A stretch of DNA of 64,000 nt, from contig MSJH02000840.1 of NCBI GenBank assembly GCA_001931875.2, positions 62,001 to 126,000 of the forward strand, read 5' to 3'. Under the pieces are notes generated by a model that saw nothing but the letters and a program-made list of their open reading frames with translations, was not told the DNA's origin and ran no database searches. The translations under genes were made by a program, and so were the position numbers. Position 1 is the stretch's first letter; each line of letters starts with the position of its first letter. Below, in pieces: positions 1 to 9,805 of the stretch. This DNA comes from Byssochlamys sp. IMV 00236. Taxonomy: Eukaryota > Ascomycota > Eurotiomycetes > Eurotiales > Thermoascaceae.

Positions 1-299
1 GACGCCGTGCCATTCGCGCCATTCGACTGGGGAGATGCGGACCGCTGGTTCTCATCCGATTGAGACTCTCCGACAGAGACCCCTGATGCTGCCAGAACCG
101 CCTTCGCGTTCTGTTTCCCCTCCGCGATTGCGTCCTGGGAGGTCCCGTTGGCACCCTGGTCCGCAGCCGGGTTCGAGCTCTCTGCGTTGGCGTCTACGAC
201 GGCGGAGCTGGAGCCATTCTGGACTCCATCCGGCTGACGGTCCTGCGAAGAGGATTCCGGATTCGAAGAAGTCCCTGCGGGAAGGTCCGCGGATGACAT
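1..299 (-). CDS. N-terminal part of an unidentified protein (partial)
   Basis: An open frame begins at an ATG at 299-297 on the minus strand and stays open to the left edge, so only about 99 N-terminal residues are visible. The start context (AAACAATGTC) is good for a fungal gene. The visible sequence begins MSSADLPAGTSSNPE and is rich in Ser, Ala, Gln, Asn and Gly, typical of a disordered N-terminal tail. No domain or targeting signal is visible. The codon use is GC-rich, like the neighbouring real genes. The function lies beyond the window and no family can be assigned. Confidence 0.6.
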   Translation of the reverse strand, partial: MSSADLPAGTSSNPESSSQDRQPDGVQNGSSSAVVDANAESSNPAADQGANGTSQDAIAEGKQNAKAVLAASGVSVGESQSDENQRSASPQSNGANGTA

Positions 300-1867
300 T
301 GTTTTCTTTCTAGGAGATAGTTATGCGTGTCTGCTCACACGGAGACACGATGGTGGGCACAAATATGGCGAGGCGAATGCTACGATAGCATCATTGGAAG
401 GGCCTGGAGAGACAGCGCATCAAGGTCAGCCAGGTTGGGAGCTCCATCGAACGCGATCCCATCGCGACAAGCTCGCATCATGAGATGATCGGGGCAGGAA
501 AGCAATGCACAGGAACTTGTTTGGGGGGGGCGAGGGGAGGTCATCGCGACGGGCGCATGTTGCGCCTGAGCAAAAGCCATCGCCATCCGGGCGGGCGCAA
601 CGACAGACGAAAGGACAACAGGGGCAGAGGGCCAGCGACAGCGATCACAAAGAAGACATACCAAAGCCAGCAACGCAAGCCAGCCGATGGCCAGCGGTCG
701 AACAGTCCGGGAGACTCAGAGGGTTCCAGGCAGGACGACTGAGTGGATGGGTCGGGGTCTGGTCTGGTCTGGTCTTGTCTTGTCCTGTCCTGGGCTGGTT
801 GGGGCTCGATCGCTTTTCCCGCGAGGCACGCGCAGGATCTGCCGAAGCGCCGAACGGGCCGATCTGGCCGCTGGGATTTGATCAGAAAACAGGAGAGAAA
901 ATAATTAACTGTCACTATAGTAAGTAACTATAGTATATGTAGTAATTAATCCCTGGAGTTGGCGGGTGGCTTCTCGTTTCCTGGTTGGCTTGCGGCGCTC
1001 TGGAAAGAGAGAAGAAGAGAGTCGCGGAACTGGAGCGCGAAGACGAAGGAGGACGAGCCGCCTCCCGCTCCGTTACTAGAGTAGATCCTGCTGTTCGTTA
1101 CTACTACTACTCTACTGGCCGTTTCCGTGCTGGCCACAGCATCCTCATCATGCATTCGTGTGGACGAGATCCAGACAGACAGCGCGGTCTCTACAGACAT
1201 CTCCAGCGTGAAAAAAGGGCCATCCTACGGCCATCGACGGCGCTCTTGTTGCTCTCTGCGATCTGCTGAAATTACCGGTATCGTACTGTATCGTATCGAT
1301 ACCGTCTCCGTCCCTCTCCGCTGCGCTAGCCGCTTTGGGGGTTAGAGGTCGTTGGAGGCGGTGCGTAGCAGTACCAGTAAGACTAGTTAGCGAAATAATT
1401 CAATTAGATCAATTATTATTAGATAGATGATCTGTCGTCCTTGTCTGGGGTTATAGTAGTTGCTGTCATTATTATAGTCAAGGCTTAGATACTAGGAAGA
1501 GAAGAGACAGCTCGTACAGGGCGTCGACGTTAAAGCGGCTTAAGCACATTCAGTCTGTCGTGGAAAAGTATAACTATATATTTCGGAACCACAGCTCACT
1601 GCTGCGCTATTGACAGCAAGGTTTGGATTTCCCACTTTGTTCTGCCTTATTTTCAATTTAGACACTGCTCATTCGATTCAACAATTTCACTGCGCATGGA
1701 TGCGAGCGTTGACTGACCGACTAGGCAGGTCTAGGGGATATTATTGTCACTACATGCTATTCCAACCTTACCAAAGACACCAATGATGTAGTCATAAGAT
1801 TAACAGCTTGCGCAAAAGACAGACCCGCTGGACTTAACTGCTAGGATGTTTGAAACATCGACGACAC
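300..1867. other. Intergenic region without a supported gene
   Basis: About 1.57 kb between the start of the left-edge gene and the stop of the EEP hydrolase. Short open frames on both strands overlap one another, have low-complexity translations, and show neither introns nor family motifs. The stretch holds a pentanucleotide tandem repeat at 756-790 and several AT-rich segments (900-950, 1390-1480). It presumably includes the promoter and 5' leader of the left-edge gene and the 3' end of the next gene. Confidence 0.6.
756..790. repeat. Pentanucleotide tandem repeat
   Basis: Seven consecutive 5-bp units can be read: four GGTCT, one TGTCT and two TGTCC. The array lies in noncoding DNA upstream of the left-edge gene and shows the stepwise unit drift typical of microsatellites. 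Confidence 0.8.
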
Positions 1868-2767
1868 TCAGCTCAACACCGCATCGACGACAACAGCTCG
1901 ATGGTCCGAATTATAGACCCCGTCGTCGAATTTGTTTGGTAAAACAGCATACGCCGTGGCCGTCCATGGCAGAGATAAAGCCTGACCGGTATTCTCCGTT
2001 TTATGCGTCGGTCCCAGCAGGATATAGTCAATGCGCGTTGGCGGTATGCCTTCATAGCCAAACCCCGTGAAGGTATTCTCATTGCCATACCGCTTTGCTG
2101 GGTCTATAAGTCTCTGGCTATCCACGAGAGGTGACGTGTCGGCCGTCAACGCCGTATAAGCTTCCTGGGTTTCCTTGCTGTTAAAGTCCCCAGAGAGGAA
2201 GACCCCCGAGAGTACATCTACGTATGGGCCGGTGCGGTACTCGTGGATCTTGTTCAAGATAATACGCGCGGATTCCGCTCGTGATTTGGATCCCTGGTCG
2301 TCAAGGTGAGTGTTCAAGGCCAGAATCGTCTTCTGACTGGCATGATGTTTGAAGACGCCGATAGTCACAATACGTATGGAGGCCGCATCCCATCCCTTTG
2401 ATGGCACCGTCGGCGTTTCGGACAACCAGACGGTTTCCCAATGCAATAGCTGCCAGACCGCTGGACGGTAGATGATTGGGGAGTACTCTCCAGCCTCTTT
2501 GCCATCGTCCCTTCCGACTCCTATGTACGCCCACTCTGGATCCGCGGTAGTGTTGGCGCCAGACGCTTTGTTGAGCCCGCAGAGAACGTCCAGCAATTGC
2601 CCATGGAGGACCTCTTGTAAGCAGATAAACGACTCGCGATGATACTGCGTATTATAGAGCAGCTCATTGAGGAGCAGCTGTTTACGCTGCGGCCAGGGCT
2701 TCTCGCCCTTGAACGGAGACGAAGTCGCGTAACGGATGTTGTGAGTGAGGACGCGGACAGGCAACAT
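1868..2767 (-). CDS. Endonuclease/exonuclease/phosphatase (EEP) fold family protein
   Basis: A single-exon frame of 299 residues with the hallmarks of the EEP superfamily (DNase I-like, including Ccr4-type nucleases and sphingomyelinases). These are LTHNIRYAT near residue 7 (catalytic Asn), FICLQEV with the metal-binding Glu near residue 50, NTHLDD with a catalytic His, SGDFNS with Asp and Asn, and NSDHRAVVVD with the terminal Asp-His pair. All core catalytic residues seem to be present, so an Mg-dependent phosphodiesterase or phosphatase activity is expected. The substrate cannot be read from sequence. No signal peptide or membrane segment is seen, so a soluble intracellular enzyme is likely. 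The ATG lies just after a plausible short leader, and the gene is divergent from the EBP1-like gene across 315 bp. Confidence 0.85.
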   Translation of the reverse strand: MLPVRVLTHNIRYATSSPFKGEKPWPQRKQLLLNELLYNTQYHRESFICLQEVLHGQLLDVLCGLNKASGANTTADPEWAYIGVGRDDGKEAGEYSPIIYRPAVWQLLHWETVWLSETPTVPSKGWDAASIRIVTIGVFKHHASQKTILALNTHLDDQGSKSRAESARIILNKIHEYRTGPYVDVLSGVFLSGDFNSKETQEAYTALTADTSPLVDSQRLIDPAKRYGNENTFTGFGYEGIPPTRIDYILLGPTHKTENTGQALSLPWTATAYAVLPNKFDDGVYNSDHRAVVVDAVLS

Positions 2768-3082
2768 GTCTAACCTAAGCTAACAGACTGGCAACAGACC
2801 CAGAAATCTCTCTAGAATCTAGATACTCGTAAAAGTAAAAGAACCACGGACGAGGCCCATGACGTTGCGCGCGGGACGACGAATGATAATAATAAATCCT
2901 TAGCGGGCGGTCAGTCGAATCTCGCGAAGCCCTGCCAGACCCCACCGTCAACCGTCGAAAACCCCGCCAAACCGGTTGCACACGACCCTGAAAAGGCAGA
3001 TCGAAATAGCTCTACGTTCTCGCACATCCACCCCGAGAGCATCTGTGCAGTAATTCCTCCAGCGCGAGGACCATCAGACACA
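2768..3082. promoter_or_regulatory. Divergent intergenic promoter between the EEP gene and the EBP1-like gene
   Basis: This 315-bp interval separates two start codons facing away from each other, so it must contain both 5' leaders and promoters. It holds an AT-rich patch near 2880-2905. No specific factor site is claimed. Confidence 0.55.
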
Positions 3083-4740
3083 ATGGCTGAGACTCAGGCC
3101 CCCGAGGTTGGTAAGTGTATCCGGAAGGACTTGTGCGCTATCTAATCGCACTCTGCCTGCGAGGTTGTCGATTTTGCCCGTCTCTTTTCGATCCTGTGCT
3201 GTGACGCTGTCGAGGCGCCCCGGAGCGTCTTTCCGCTCATTTCGGAGGTTACACGCGGTGCCAACGGGGTATACGTTTCGTATATAACTGACAATCTATC
3301 TCCTGTCTTCCAGACTACACCTTGAACAACCCCGATACCTTGACCAAGTACAAGACTGCGGCGCAGATCTCGCACAAGGTCCTAGAAGCCGTCTCAGGTA
3401 TATTGCCTCCCGGTCCAGTATCAAAGGAGCCTCAATTGACTGATTGCCGCAGGATGGTGCCTTGAGGGCGCGAAGATCGTGGAGCTTTGCCAGAAGGGTG
3501 ACCAGCTTCTCGAGGAGGAGATTGCCAAGGTCTACAAGGGCAAGAAAGTCTCCAAGGGTACGTTGTAGCGAAGGGTCCTTGCTCGTTGTAAATGGGATCC
3601 TCTGTATTGACAGGATTTCTTTCCGAAAAAAAGGTTTCGCCCACCCCACGACGGTGTCCCCGAGCTCTTACGTGACTCCGTACACTCCTCTGCTCTCTGA
3701 CGCGGAGGAGGCCAACACGACGCTCAAGGCCGGAGAAGTCGTTAAGATCCAACTGGGCGCCCAGATTGATGGATTCGGAACCATTGTCTGTGACAGCATC
3801 GTTGTTGCCGGAGCTGAGGACGCCGTCACCGGCCGCGAGGCCGACCTCCTGCTTGCGACACACTACGCCAATGAGTTGCTTCTGAGACTCATGGTCCCTC
3901 CCGGTCTGCTGGCCACCGGATCCGAGGAAGAGAAGCAGAAGGCTGCTGCTGAGAAGCCTCCTACTCAGACCCAGATTTCCAACCTGATCGAGAAGGTCGC
4001 CAAGGCGTACGACTGCAACGTTGTCGAGAACACCACCAGCTGGCAGTTCGAGCGTAACGAGATCGAGGGCAAGAAGAAGATCATCCTGAGCCCCGGTTCT
4101 GGCACTAAGGGCGACGGTGTCCCCGAGGTGGGAGAGGTCTGGGGAGTCGAGATTGGCATGAGCTTGGGATCTGGAAAGGTCAAGACCTTGTCGCACCGCG
4201 CTACTCTGCACCGCCGTACCACCACGACATACATCCTCAAGCGTCCTAGCTCGAGACAGACCCTGTCCGAAATCGTCAAGAAGTTTGGAACCTTCCCCTT
4301 CAGTCTGCGTCAGCTCGATGACGAGAAGGCCGGTAAGGTCGGTGTCGTTGAGTGTGTCCGTGGCGGCGTCGTCCGACAGTACGAGCCCGCCGGTGACTCG
4401 GACAACGCTCCTGTGGCCAGACTCCTGACTACCATTGGTGAGTAGTTGTCTTGCCTTTCAAATATCTGAAAGAGACGTGCTTTTTCTTTTCCCATGAGAG
4501 GTGGGGCTGACCTGTCGAATAGCTATCACCAAGAACGGCATCACCAAGCTCGCTGCTCCTCCCGAGCCTGATCTGTCCAAGATCAAGTCGGACAAGAAGA
4601 TCGAGGACGAGGAGATCCTGAAGATCCTCGAGCGTCCGATCTCCAAGTCAACGGGTGCCAAGGGCAAGAAGAACAAGAAGAAGAAGAAGCCCGCTAAGAC
4701 TGCCCAGGGAGAGGGAGAGGAGTCCGGCGATGAGGAGTAA
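3083..4740 (+). CDS. EBP1/PA2G4-like protein (methionine-aminopeptidase fold, curved DNA-binding protein type)
   Basis: Five exons (3083-3110, 3314-3397, 3453-3557, 3634-4437, 4523-4740) add to 413 codons (412 aa), close to the length of human PA2G4 and fission yeast Cdb4. The translation shows the pita-bread aminopeptidase fold: a KYKTAAQISHKVLEAV helix near residue 20, VSKGFAHPTTVSP, LGAQIDGFG, and a C-terminal half with FGTFPFSLRQLDDE. The usual metal-binding residues of true methionine aminopeptidases appear not to be conserved, as is typical of this non-catalytic branch. Family members bind RNA and pre-ribosomes or ribosomes and act in growth control. The C-terminus is strongly basic (KKNKKKKKPAK) followed by an acidic end, resembling the nucleolar/RNA-binding tail of PA2G4. 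The acceptor at 3632-3633 is preferred over the AG at 3613-3614 because only it restores the conserved SKGFAHP segment. Confidence 0.85.
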
Positions 4741-5341
4741 ACTCGACGCGGAAACACGCTTTTTGTCCAGTCTGATATATGCTTCGCATTGGAAAGACTC
4801 TATCTATGACTCCCCTGAGCTGTACTTGCACGCCGCGGCCCGAGGGAATATGGCATTGGTAGTTCCACAGTGAATCCCAGCAGTGCGCGGGATCCAGTCA
4901 TGTCGGTTGATATGACGATCATGTAAAGGGTTTCTCTCCAAAGACCCTTGTCTTTTTAGTTAGCAAAATAAAACCAAAAAAAATTGGTCTCTTATCACAC
5001 ATTTGTTTTCCATATTCCATGTAGAAAGGGGAGGGTGCCTCGCATTCACCTCCACGTTTATTCACCACGTCCCCAGGCAACCCTTTGGAAAAGGCAAGAA
5101 AAAAAAATTAACCTGAGCAACACATTGCACTGGGGAGTCCTCCCAACAGACGACCCTCTCTTTGTTTATCATCACTTCTCCTGCCCCTCGACGCGTCTTT
5201 TCTTCTTCTCTTCTCCAACCACCTCACCTCTCCTGCTCTGCGTCTGCTCTACTCCTTTTCTTCCCCTGGACACCAGAACTCGAGCTCACGGACAGCCTTG
5301 CGTTCTTCTTCACTTCTGAATAAACGTCCAGAGCCCCTCCA

Positions 5342-5432
5342 AACACGTTTCTACACCTCTGTCTTCTCTATTTTCTCAGAACTCTCTAGAGCTCCGGGCG
5401 TTGTTTGGACTGTGTAGTGGTGCGACCCCTGG
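5342..5432 (+). repeat. Imperfect direct repeat, copy 1 of 2, in the leader of the PHD gene
   Basis: About 91 bp beginning at ACACGTTTCTACACCTCTG and ending near GGTGCGACCCCTGG. It matches 5505-5595 base by base with scattered substitutions and small indels. Shared blocks include TTTCTACACCTCT, TCTCTATTTTCTCA, TCCGGG-GTTGTT and GTGGTGC-CCCCT. The copy-to-copy offset is 163 bp. Confidence 0.75.
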
Positions 5433-5504
5433 GCATCTAAACCTCGAGCCGAGATACTGTCTTAGGCACTTCTTCTTTCTTCCTACACTTCTGGAGTCTT
5501 TCAG

Positions 5505-5595
5505 ACACTGTTTCTACACCTCTACTTTCTCTATTTTCTCAATCTTCCCTGGAGATCCGGGTGTTGTTCTGTCTTGTGGTGGTGCAGCCCCTTGA
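5505..5595 (+). repeat. Imperfect direct repeat, copy 2 of 2, in the leader of the PHD gene
   Basis: Second copy of the 5342-5432 unit. The pattern of substitutions outside the shared blocks suggests an old segmental duplication, not a recent slippage product. Confidence 0.75.
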
Positions 5596-5761
5596 CGAGG
5601 CTGGACAGGGCCAGTCGGGGCGGTTCCCTCGAAAACTCGCTCGATCTCTCAAGCTTCCCGCTCTCCTTCCTCTCTCTCAACCCGCGGAGAACGCGCGGGC
5701 TGGCTACGGTTCCAACGGTCACGTCTGGTGAGCTTCTTGCCAGCCTGGGAATCGTTCACCG

Positions 5762-5823
5762 GTGAGTATGATTTGCTTCCTGGAATCAAAATATTTCCCG
5801 TCAGCTAACGGTGTGCGCCGCAG
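5762..5823 (+). other. Probable 5'-UTR intron of the PHD-finger gene
   Basis: A canonical donor (GTGAGT at 5762), a branch-like GCTAAC near 5804 and a CAG acceptor at 5821-5823 define a 62-nt intron that ends 24 bp upstream of the start codon at 5848. The size matches the coding introns in this window. Confidence 0.65.
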
Positions 5824-5847
5824 TCTTTTGTCGAGTCTACATCTACA

Positions 5848-8447
5848 ATGGCTCCGAACCTCCGCTCCTCCTCCCGCGCCAGGTCAAATACTTCTCGACC
5901 AGCTACTCCTCTGAACGTGCAAGCGGCCGTGAATTCTTCTTCTCTTACAGACTCTGCAAGACCCAGGAAGCAACGGCGTACTGGTCGAACTTCACGGATT
6001 GGAGTCGAGTCGGCGCAAGATGAACCTCGCGAGGATCAAGGACAGCATGAGCTCCCAGGAGCAGCAGGACGACAGTCGACTGACGTCCGGACACCTACAC
6101 CAACCACTGACTGGACTGAACCTCCTCTGCGTGCTGCAGCACCTAGCTACGTTGACACTCCCTGGTCAGCCGTCTCAAGCTCTGCCAACCCCGTCCTGTC
6201 AGATATGCGACCTCTAGGGGCTATGCCTAATGCTAGCGATCTCCGGAAAGCTGGACTTTCATCATCTACCACCAAAATAACTCCTCGTTATATCATCGTA
6301 AAGAAACGGACCAACACTGGTGCCACTGTCGCGAATGGCAATCACGTCAGAGAACGACCGAAATCTGCTTCAGCGTCAACTGAAGAGCCGGCAAAGGGTA
6401 CAGCCAATTCCAAGCCCAGCGCCAACCAGCTCCCCGAGAACACGACGGAGACCGACGCCTTCGACCTACGGGCACTCCCGGTTCCCCATTCGGCGCAGTA
6501 CAACGTCGAGAAAATCAAGTCGGTGGTTGAGAATGCTCTCCGCCTGGCTGAGGCTTCTGGGGACCGGGCAGTTGCCCGTGGTCTTCGTCGCTTGTGGACC
6601 GAGAGCGACAAGAACGGCTTTTTCCTCTCCGTTCTGGACGGGGTGGCCCGTCAACAACCGGCCGACGAGCACAAATCGGCGTTCCAGGGGGCGATGCGCG
6701 AGGCCTTCAAGTCTCTCCGCGCAGAAGAGCAGTCTGCCGGCAAGGTCAGCACGCCCCCTCGGACCCGAACTCGCTCGGCCACGGCCACCTCGTCCCTGTC
6801 GTCGGCAAAGTCGCTCGACGCAGACACCTTTGCGCCGGCCATGGGCGCAGGAGAGAAACCTCCCCCCAAGCCCAAGGGCAAGGGCAAGGAGCCTCTCCTG
6901 CGTTCGACCGCACTCCCGGCCAGCGAGGCCTCTCAGCAGCGCAAACGCGCTAGGCAAGAAGACCCCGAGTTTTCGGAGGAGGCCATCGCCGAAAAGAAGA
7001 GTCGTCTGCGTCGGACGTTCTCGGATCTGGTAGCTCGAGAGAGCCGCCTGCGGTCCTCGTTGGGACCAGAGAGCCGGTCGTCTCCTGGTCCAGAGTCGGG
7101 GACTCCCAACGGTGAGAGGGTCAGGGACCCTCGAACGTAAGTACTATCTTTTACTCTTTTTTTTTGTTGATCTACTCTGATGAATACTAACGCTACTCCG
7201 CAGCCGCGGTGAGTCCCAGGACAACAACGACTTCTGTCGACAGTGCGGCCGAAGTGGGCAGCTCCTCTGCTGCGATGGATGCGTCAACTCCTACCACTTC
7301 TCCTGCTTGGCGCCCCCCCTCGACCCGGCCAACTTGCCGGAGGGAAAGTGGTTCTGCCCCTCATGCTCGATGAGCGGGCCTTTTGGGGCGTTGCTGGAAG
7401 CATTGGACAAGGCTCCCGAAAGGGACTTCCAGCTCCCCCTCAAGACCCGGACCTACTTCGAGGGCGTCAAGACGGGAGAAGATGGGAGGTACGAAGAGGT
7501 ACACCCGCGTGTCAAGAACACCGCCCGCGCAAGGGGCGGTCGTTACGGGTTCCTCGACGACCAGTACCGTCTGCGGCTATTCGATTCGAAGAACAAGTTG
7601 ATCGTCTGTGTCGCTTGTGGCCGTACCACGAACGGGGTTCGCCCGATCGTCCAGTGCGACTACTGTCCATGTGCATTCCACATGGACTGTGTCGATCCAC
7701 CACTGGCGATCCCGCCGCCGCAGAAGCCCGGCAGTGACAAGGCTCACCACAACTGGATGTGCCCCAACCACGTAGAGCACGAGCTCTACAAGATCGCACC
7801 CGGAGAGAACGGATATGGGCGTGCCCATCGAATCCGCCGGCCCCGCCATCCACGCGTGGTTGATGTCGACGTCCTGCCGGAGGACAGCGAGGCAGAGGAG
7901 CTCGAGGAGCAGGAGTCGCAGGGAATCGTGTACCGCGTCTCGGAGAAGGGGCTCAAGCTCAATTTCATCGAGCGTATCAAGCGGTAAGTCAATACTCCCT
8001 GGCCTGTTTGATGAATGTCTATGTGTTTTGCTAACATCCTATTCCCACAGCGAGAACTTGGAAGCCGAGATTCGGGCCGCTGGGGCTGCTCAGTACAGTG
8101 AGTATGCCAAGAAGAAGCTGGACCATCTCGTCGAACAGGCGACTGCGTTTTACGCCTCCCAGCCTCCCACTTCGGAGGTCTTCGACAACAACGACGCCGC
8201 AGCAGACGTCCTGGCCTCTCGGTCGGCAGCTGATCGTGAAGCTGCCATGAACCTGGCATCTTTTGCCCAAGGGAACCAGGCCACGACGAACCTGCAGCCC
8301 GACAAGATCGGCACGTTGATTGACCAGCTACGAGCCAACGCTCCCAAAGACCTTCCCAAGGCAGAGACCGAGCTTGAGTCCCTCCACGCTCTACAAGAGC
8401 TCATCAACCGTCGTATCCAGACGCTCACCGGCAGTTCGTCTGACTGA
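5848..8447 (+). CDS. PHD-finger chromatin protein, Rco1-like (Rpd3S histone deacetylase subunit type)
   Basis: Three exons (5848-7136, 7204-7983, 8051-8447) give 821 residues. The first 430 residues are Ser/Pro/Arg-rich and apparently disordered. PHD finger 1 lies at about 437-485 (FCRQCGRSGQLLCCDGC, then W-FCPSC). PHD finger 2 lies at about 563-620 (CVACGR, CDYC, FHMDC, WMCPNH). The C-terminal part is charged and helical. Two PHD fingers separated by a linker, with a long disordered N-terminus, is the architecture of Rco1 and fission yeast Cph1/Cph2. Those proteins direct the small Rpd3 deacetylase complex to transcribed chromatin. The assignment to Rco1 is from architecture. The PHD calls are direct. 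The intron at 7137-7203 is required, because the conserved first PHD begins only after it. Confidence 0.75.
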
Positions 8448-8945
8448 ACAATACCAACAGGAGAACCGGCCACCATCTCGACTTCATCATCGGACCTCAT
8501 GTTCTTATTATGGCTCACCACGACTTACGCCTCACTTCACTCTCCTCTTCATATCTTCATGTCACTCAGGGACGAAGAAAACAAAAAGTTGAAGCAAATG
8601 CGTCTTCTTATATCTTTTCAATCGGCGAACGCACAGCGATGTTGCTATTTTGCTACCGAGATCTTCATGCATTGGGTCGGTTCACGACTGGGTTGGAGTT
8701 CAAAATCTTTTTACCCCCCTCTTTTCAAAACAAACTGGCGTTTCAGGGTGTATGCTTCGAAGTCATCATTTCCGCGCTTTCGCCGACATTCTACTTTCGG
8801 CCGCGCCCCTTCTTTCCACTGCAACAACGTGTATTCATGAACAGCCTTGTCGGTCCCCTTTTGTCCTTTCAGTTTCCTTTCCTCATAAGGAACGATTTAC
8901 CTGGACAAAGTGATGGGGCCTACTTATCATTGGCTTTGCGACTTC

Positions 8946-9260
8946 TTTCCAACAGCGGACTTTCCTCTCTTCTATCCCTTCCTATCACGACAGACCGTGA
9001 TGGTCGATTGGGATTACCTGACGATGGACTTGCTTTTCTCCGCCGATGCATCTCTTTTCTCTCTTTTTTTTTTTTTCCAACAGCAGGTTTTCCTATTTTT
9101 CATCCCTCCTACCATGACAAATCGCGGTGGTCGATCGGGATGACTTGATGGAACGAACTGCTTTGCTTATCCTTTGCTTATCCTCTGAGGATAGATCCAT
9201 CACGCTTTCCTCTATTCCTCCCATCATGGTAATCTGATGGTCGATTGGGATAAAGCGTAG
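8946..9260. repeat. Degenerate tandem repeat, three copies of a 110-127 bp unit
   Basis: A core GGTCGATYGGGAT occurs at 9002-9014, 9129-9141 and 9239-9251. It is preceded in each copy by TTTCC-rich sequence and CCTATCACGACA, CCTACCATGACA or CCCATCATGGTA. Copies 1 and 2 also share TTTCCAACAGC. The spacings between cores are 127 and 110 bp. Confidence 0.7.
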
Positions 9261-9617
9261 ATTTAATTATTTGAAACGGAATGTATGTTTAGCAAAAATC
9301 ATTCATAGAAACTGGATTATTCAGTCTTTTTCTTGGTCGTAACTATAATAATATAACTAGCAGTATTTAGTTAGTAGGCATGTAACTAGCTCTAATGTGG
9401 TGATTACATAGCTGTATCAATACCTACGTATTTTATTCCAAGGTTGGTAATAATAAACCCTTTTTATAAGTTTAGATGCGGTACATTGCATTTCTAATCA
9501 GTCCCAGAAAAAGAGATAATTTTTTCAAGATATCAGACGCCTAACGGTAATCTATCTAGAGATTTAGTTTACATGTTACATACACATCCCTCCACATCAT
9601 GCCATGCCTACATGAGC

Positions 9618-9618
<1 letters not shown>

Positions 9619-9649
<31 letters not shown>
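9619..9649. repeat. (AC)n microsatellite
   Basis: About fifteen uninterrupted AC dinucleotides in the convergent intergenic region, close to the 3' end of the lectin gene. Confidence 0.9.
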
Positions 9650-9651
<2 letters not shown>

Positions 9652-9805
9652 ATCATATCAAGAGTGCTCTTCTTTTACTTCCTTGAACTCTTTCAGAAAG
9701 ACGAGATGGATGATATTAACACATGCTGAAAAACGAGGAGTTCTTGAAGGACCTCATGCGAGGTTGATGGATGAGGTAGGTAGGGCTGGTTGTCATCATC
9801 ATTAT

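Larger units (their letters stand above)
4741..5847. other. Intergenic region with the 3' end of the EBP1-like gene and a long 5' leader of the PHD gene
   Basis: No gene is supported here. The segment is pyrimidine-rich from about 5140 to 5560, as is common in core promoters and leaders of highly expressed Eurotiales genes. It holds a direct repeat (5342-5432 and 5505-5595) and ends with a 5'-UTR intron just before the next start codon. Confidence 0.6.
8448..9805. other. Intergenic region downstream of the PHD gene
   Basis: No gene is supported. Open frames in this T-rich segment translate to Phe/Leu/Ser-rich low-complexity sequence and lack splice structure. The region holds a degenerate three-copy repeat (8946-9260), a T run near 9064-9076, an AT-rich stretch (9290-9560) and an AC microsatellite (9619-9649). 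It should contain the 3' ends of both convergent genes. Confidence 0.6.

Noticed and set aside
3444..4445. 333-codon continuous frame across the EBP1-like gene
   Set aside because: It includes intron sequence before 3634 and reads past the donor at 4438. The spliced model restores conserved residues.
6320..7033. 237-codon frame within the PHD gene first exon
   Set aside because: Arg/Pro/Ser-rich translation is a shifted-frame shadow of the GC-rich disordered N-terminus.
8510..9148. 212-codon frame downstream of the PHD gene
   Set aside because: Its Phe/Leu-rich translation comes from T-rich noncoding sequence that includes the degenerate repeats and a T run.
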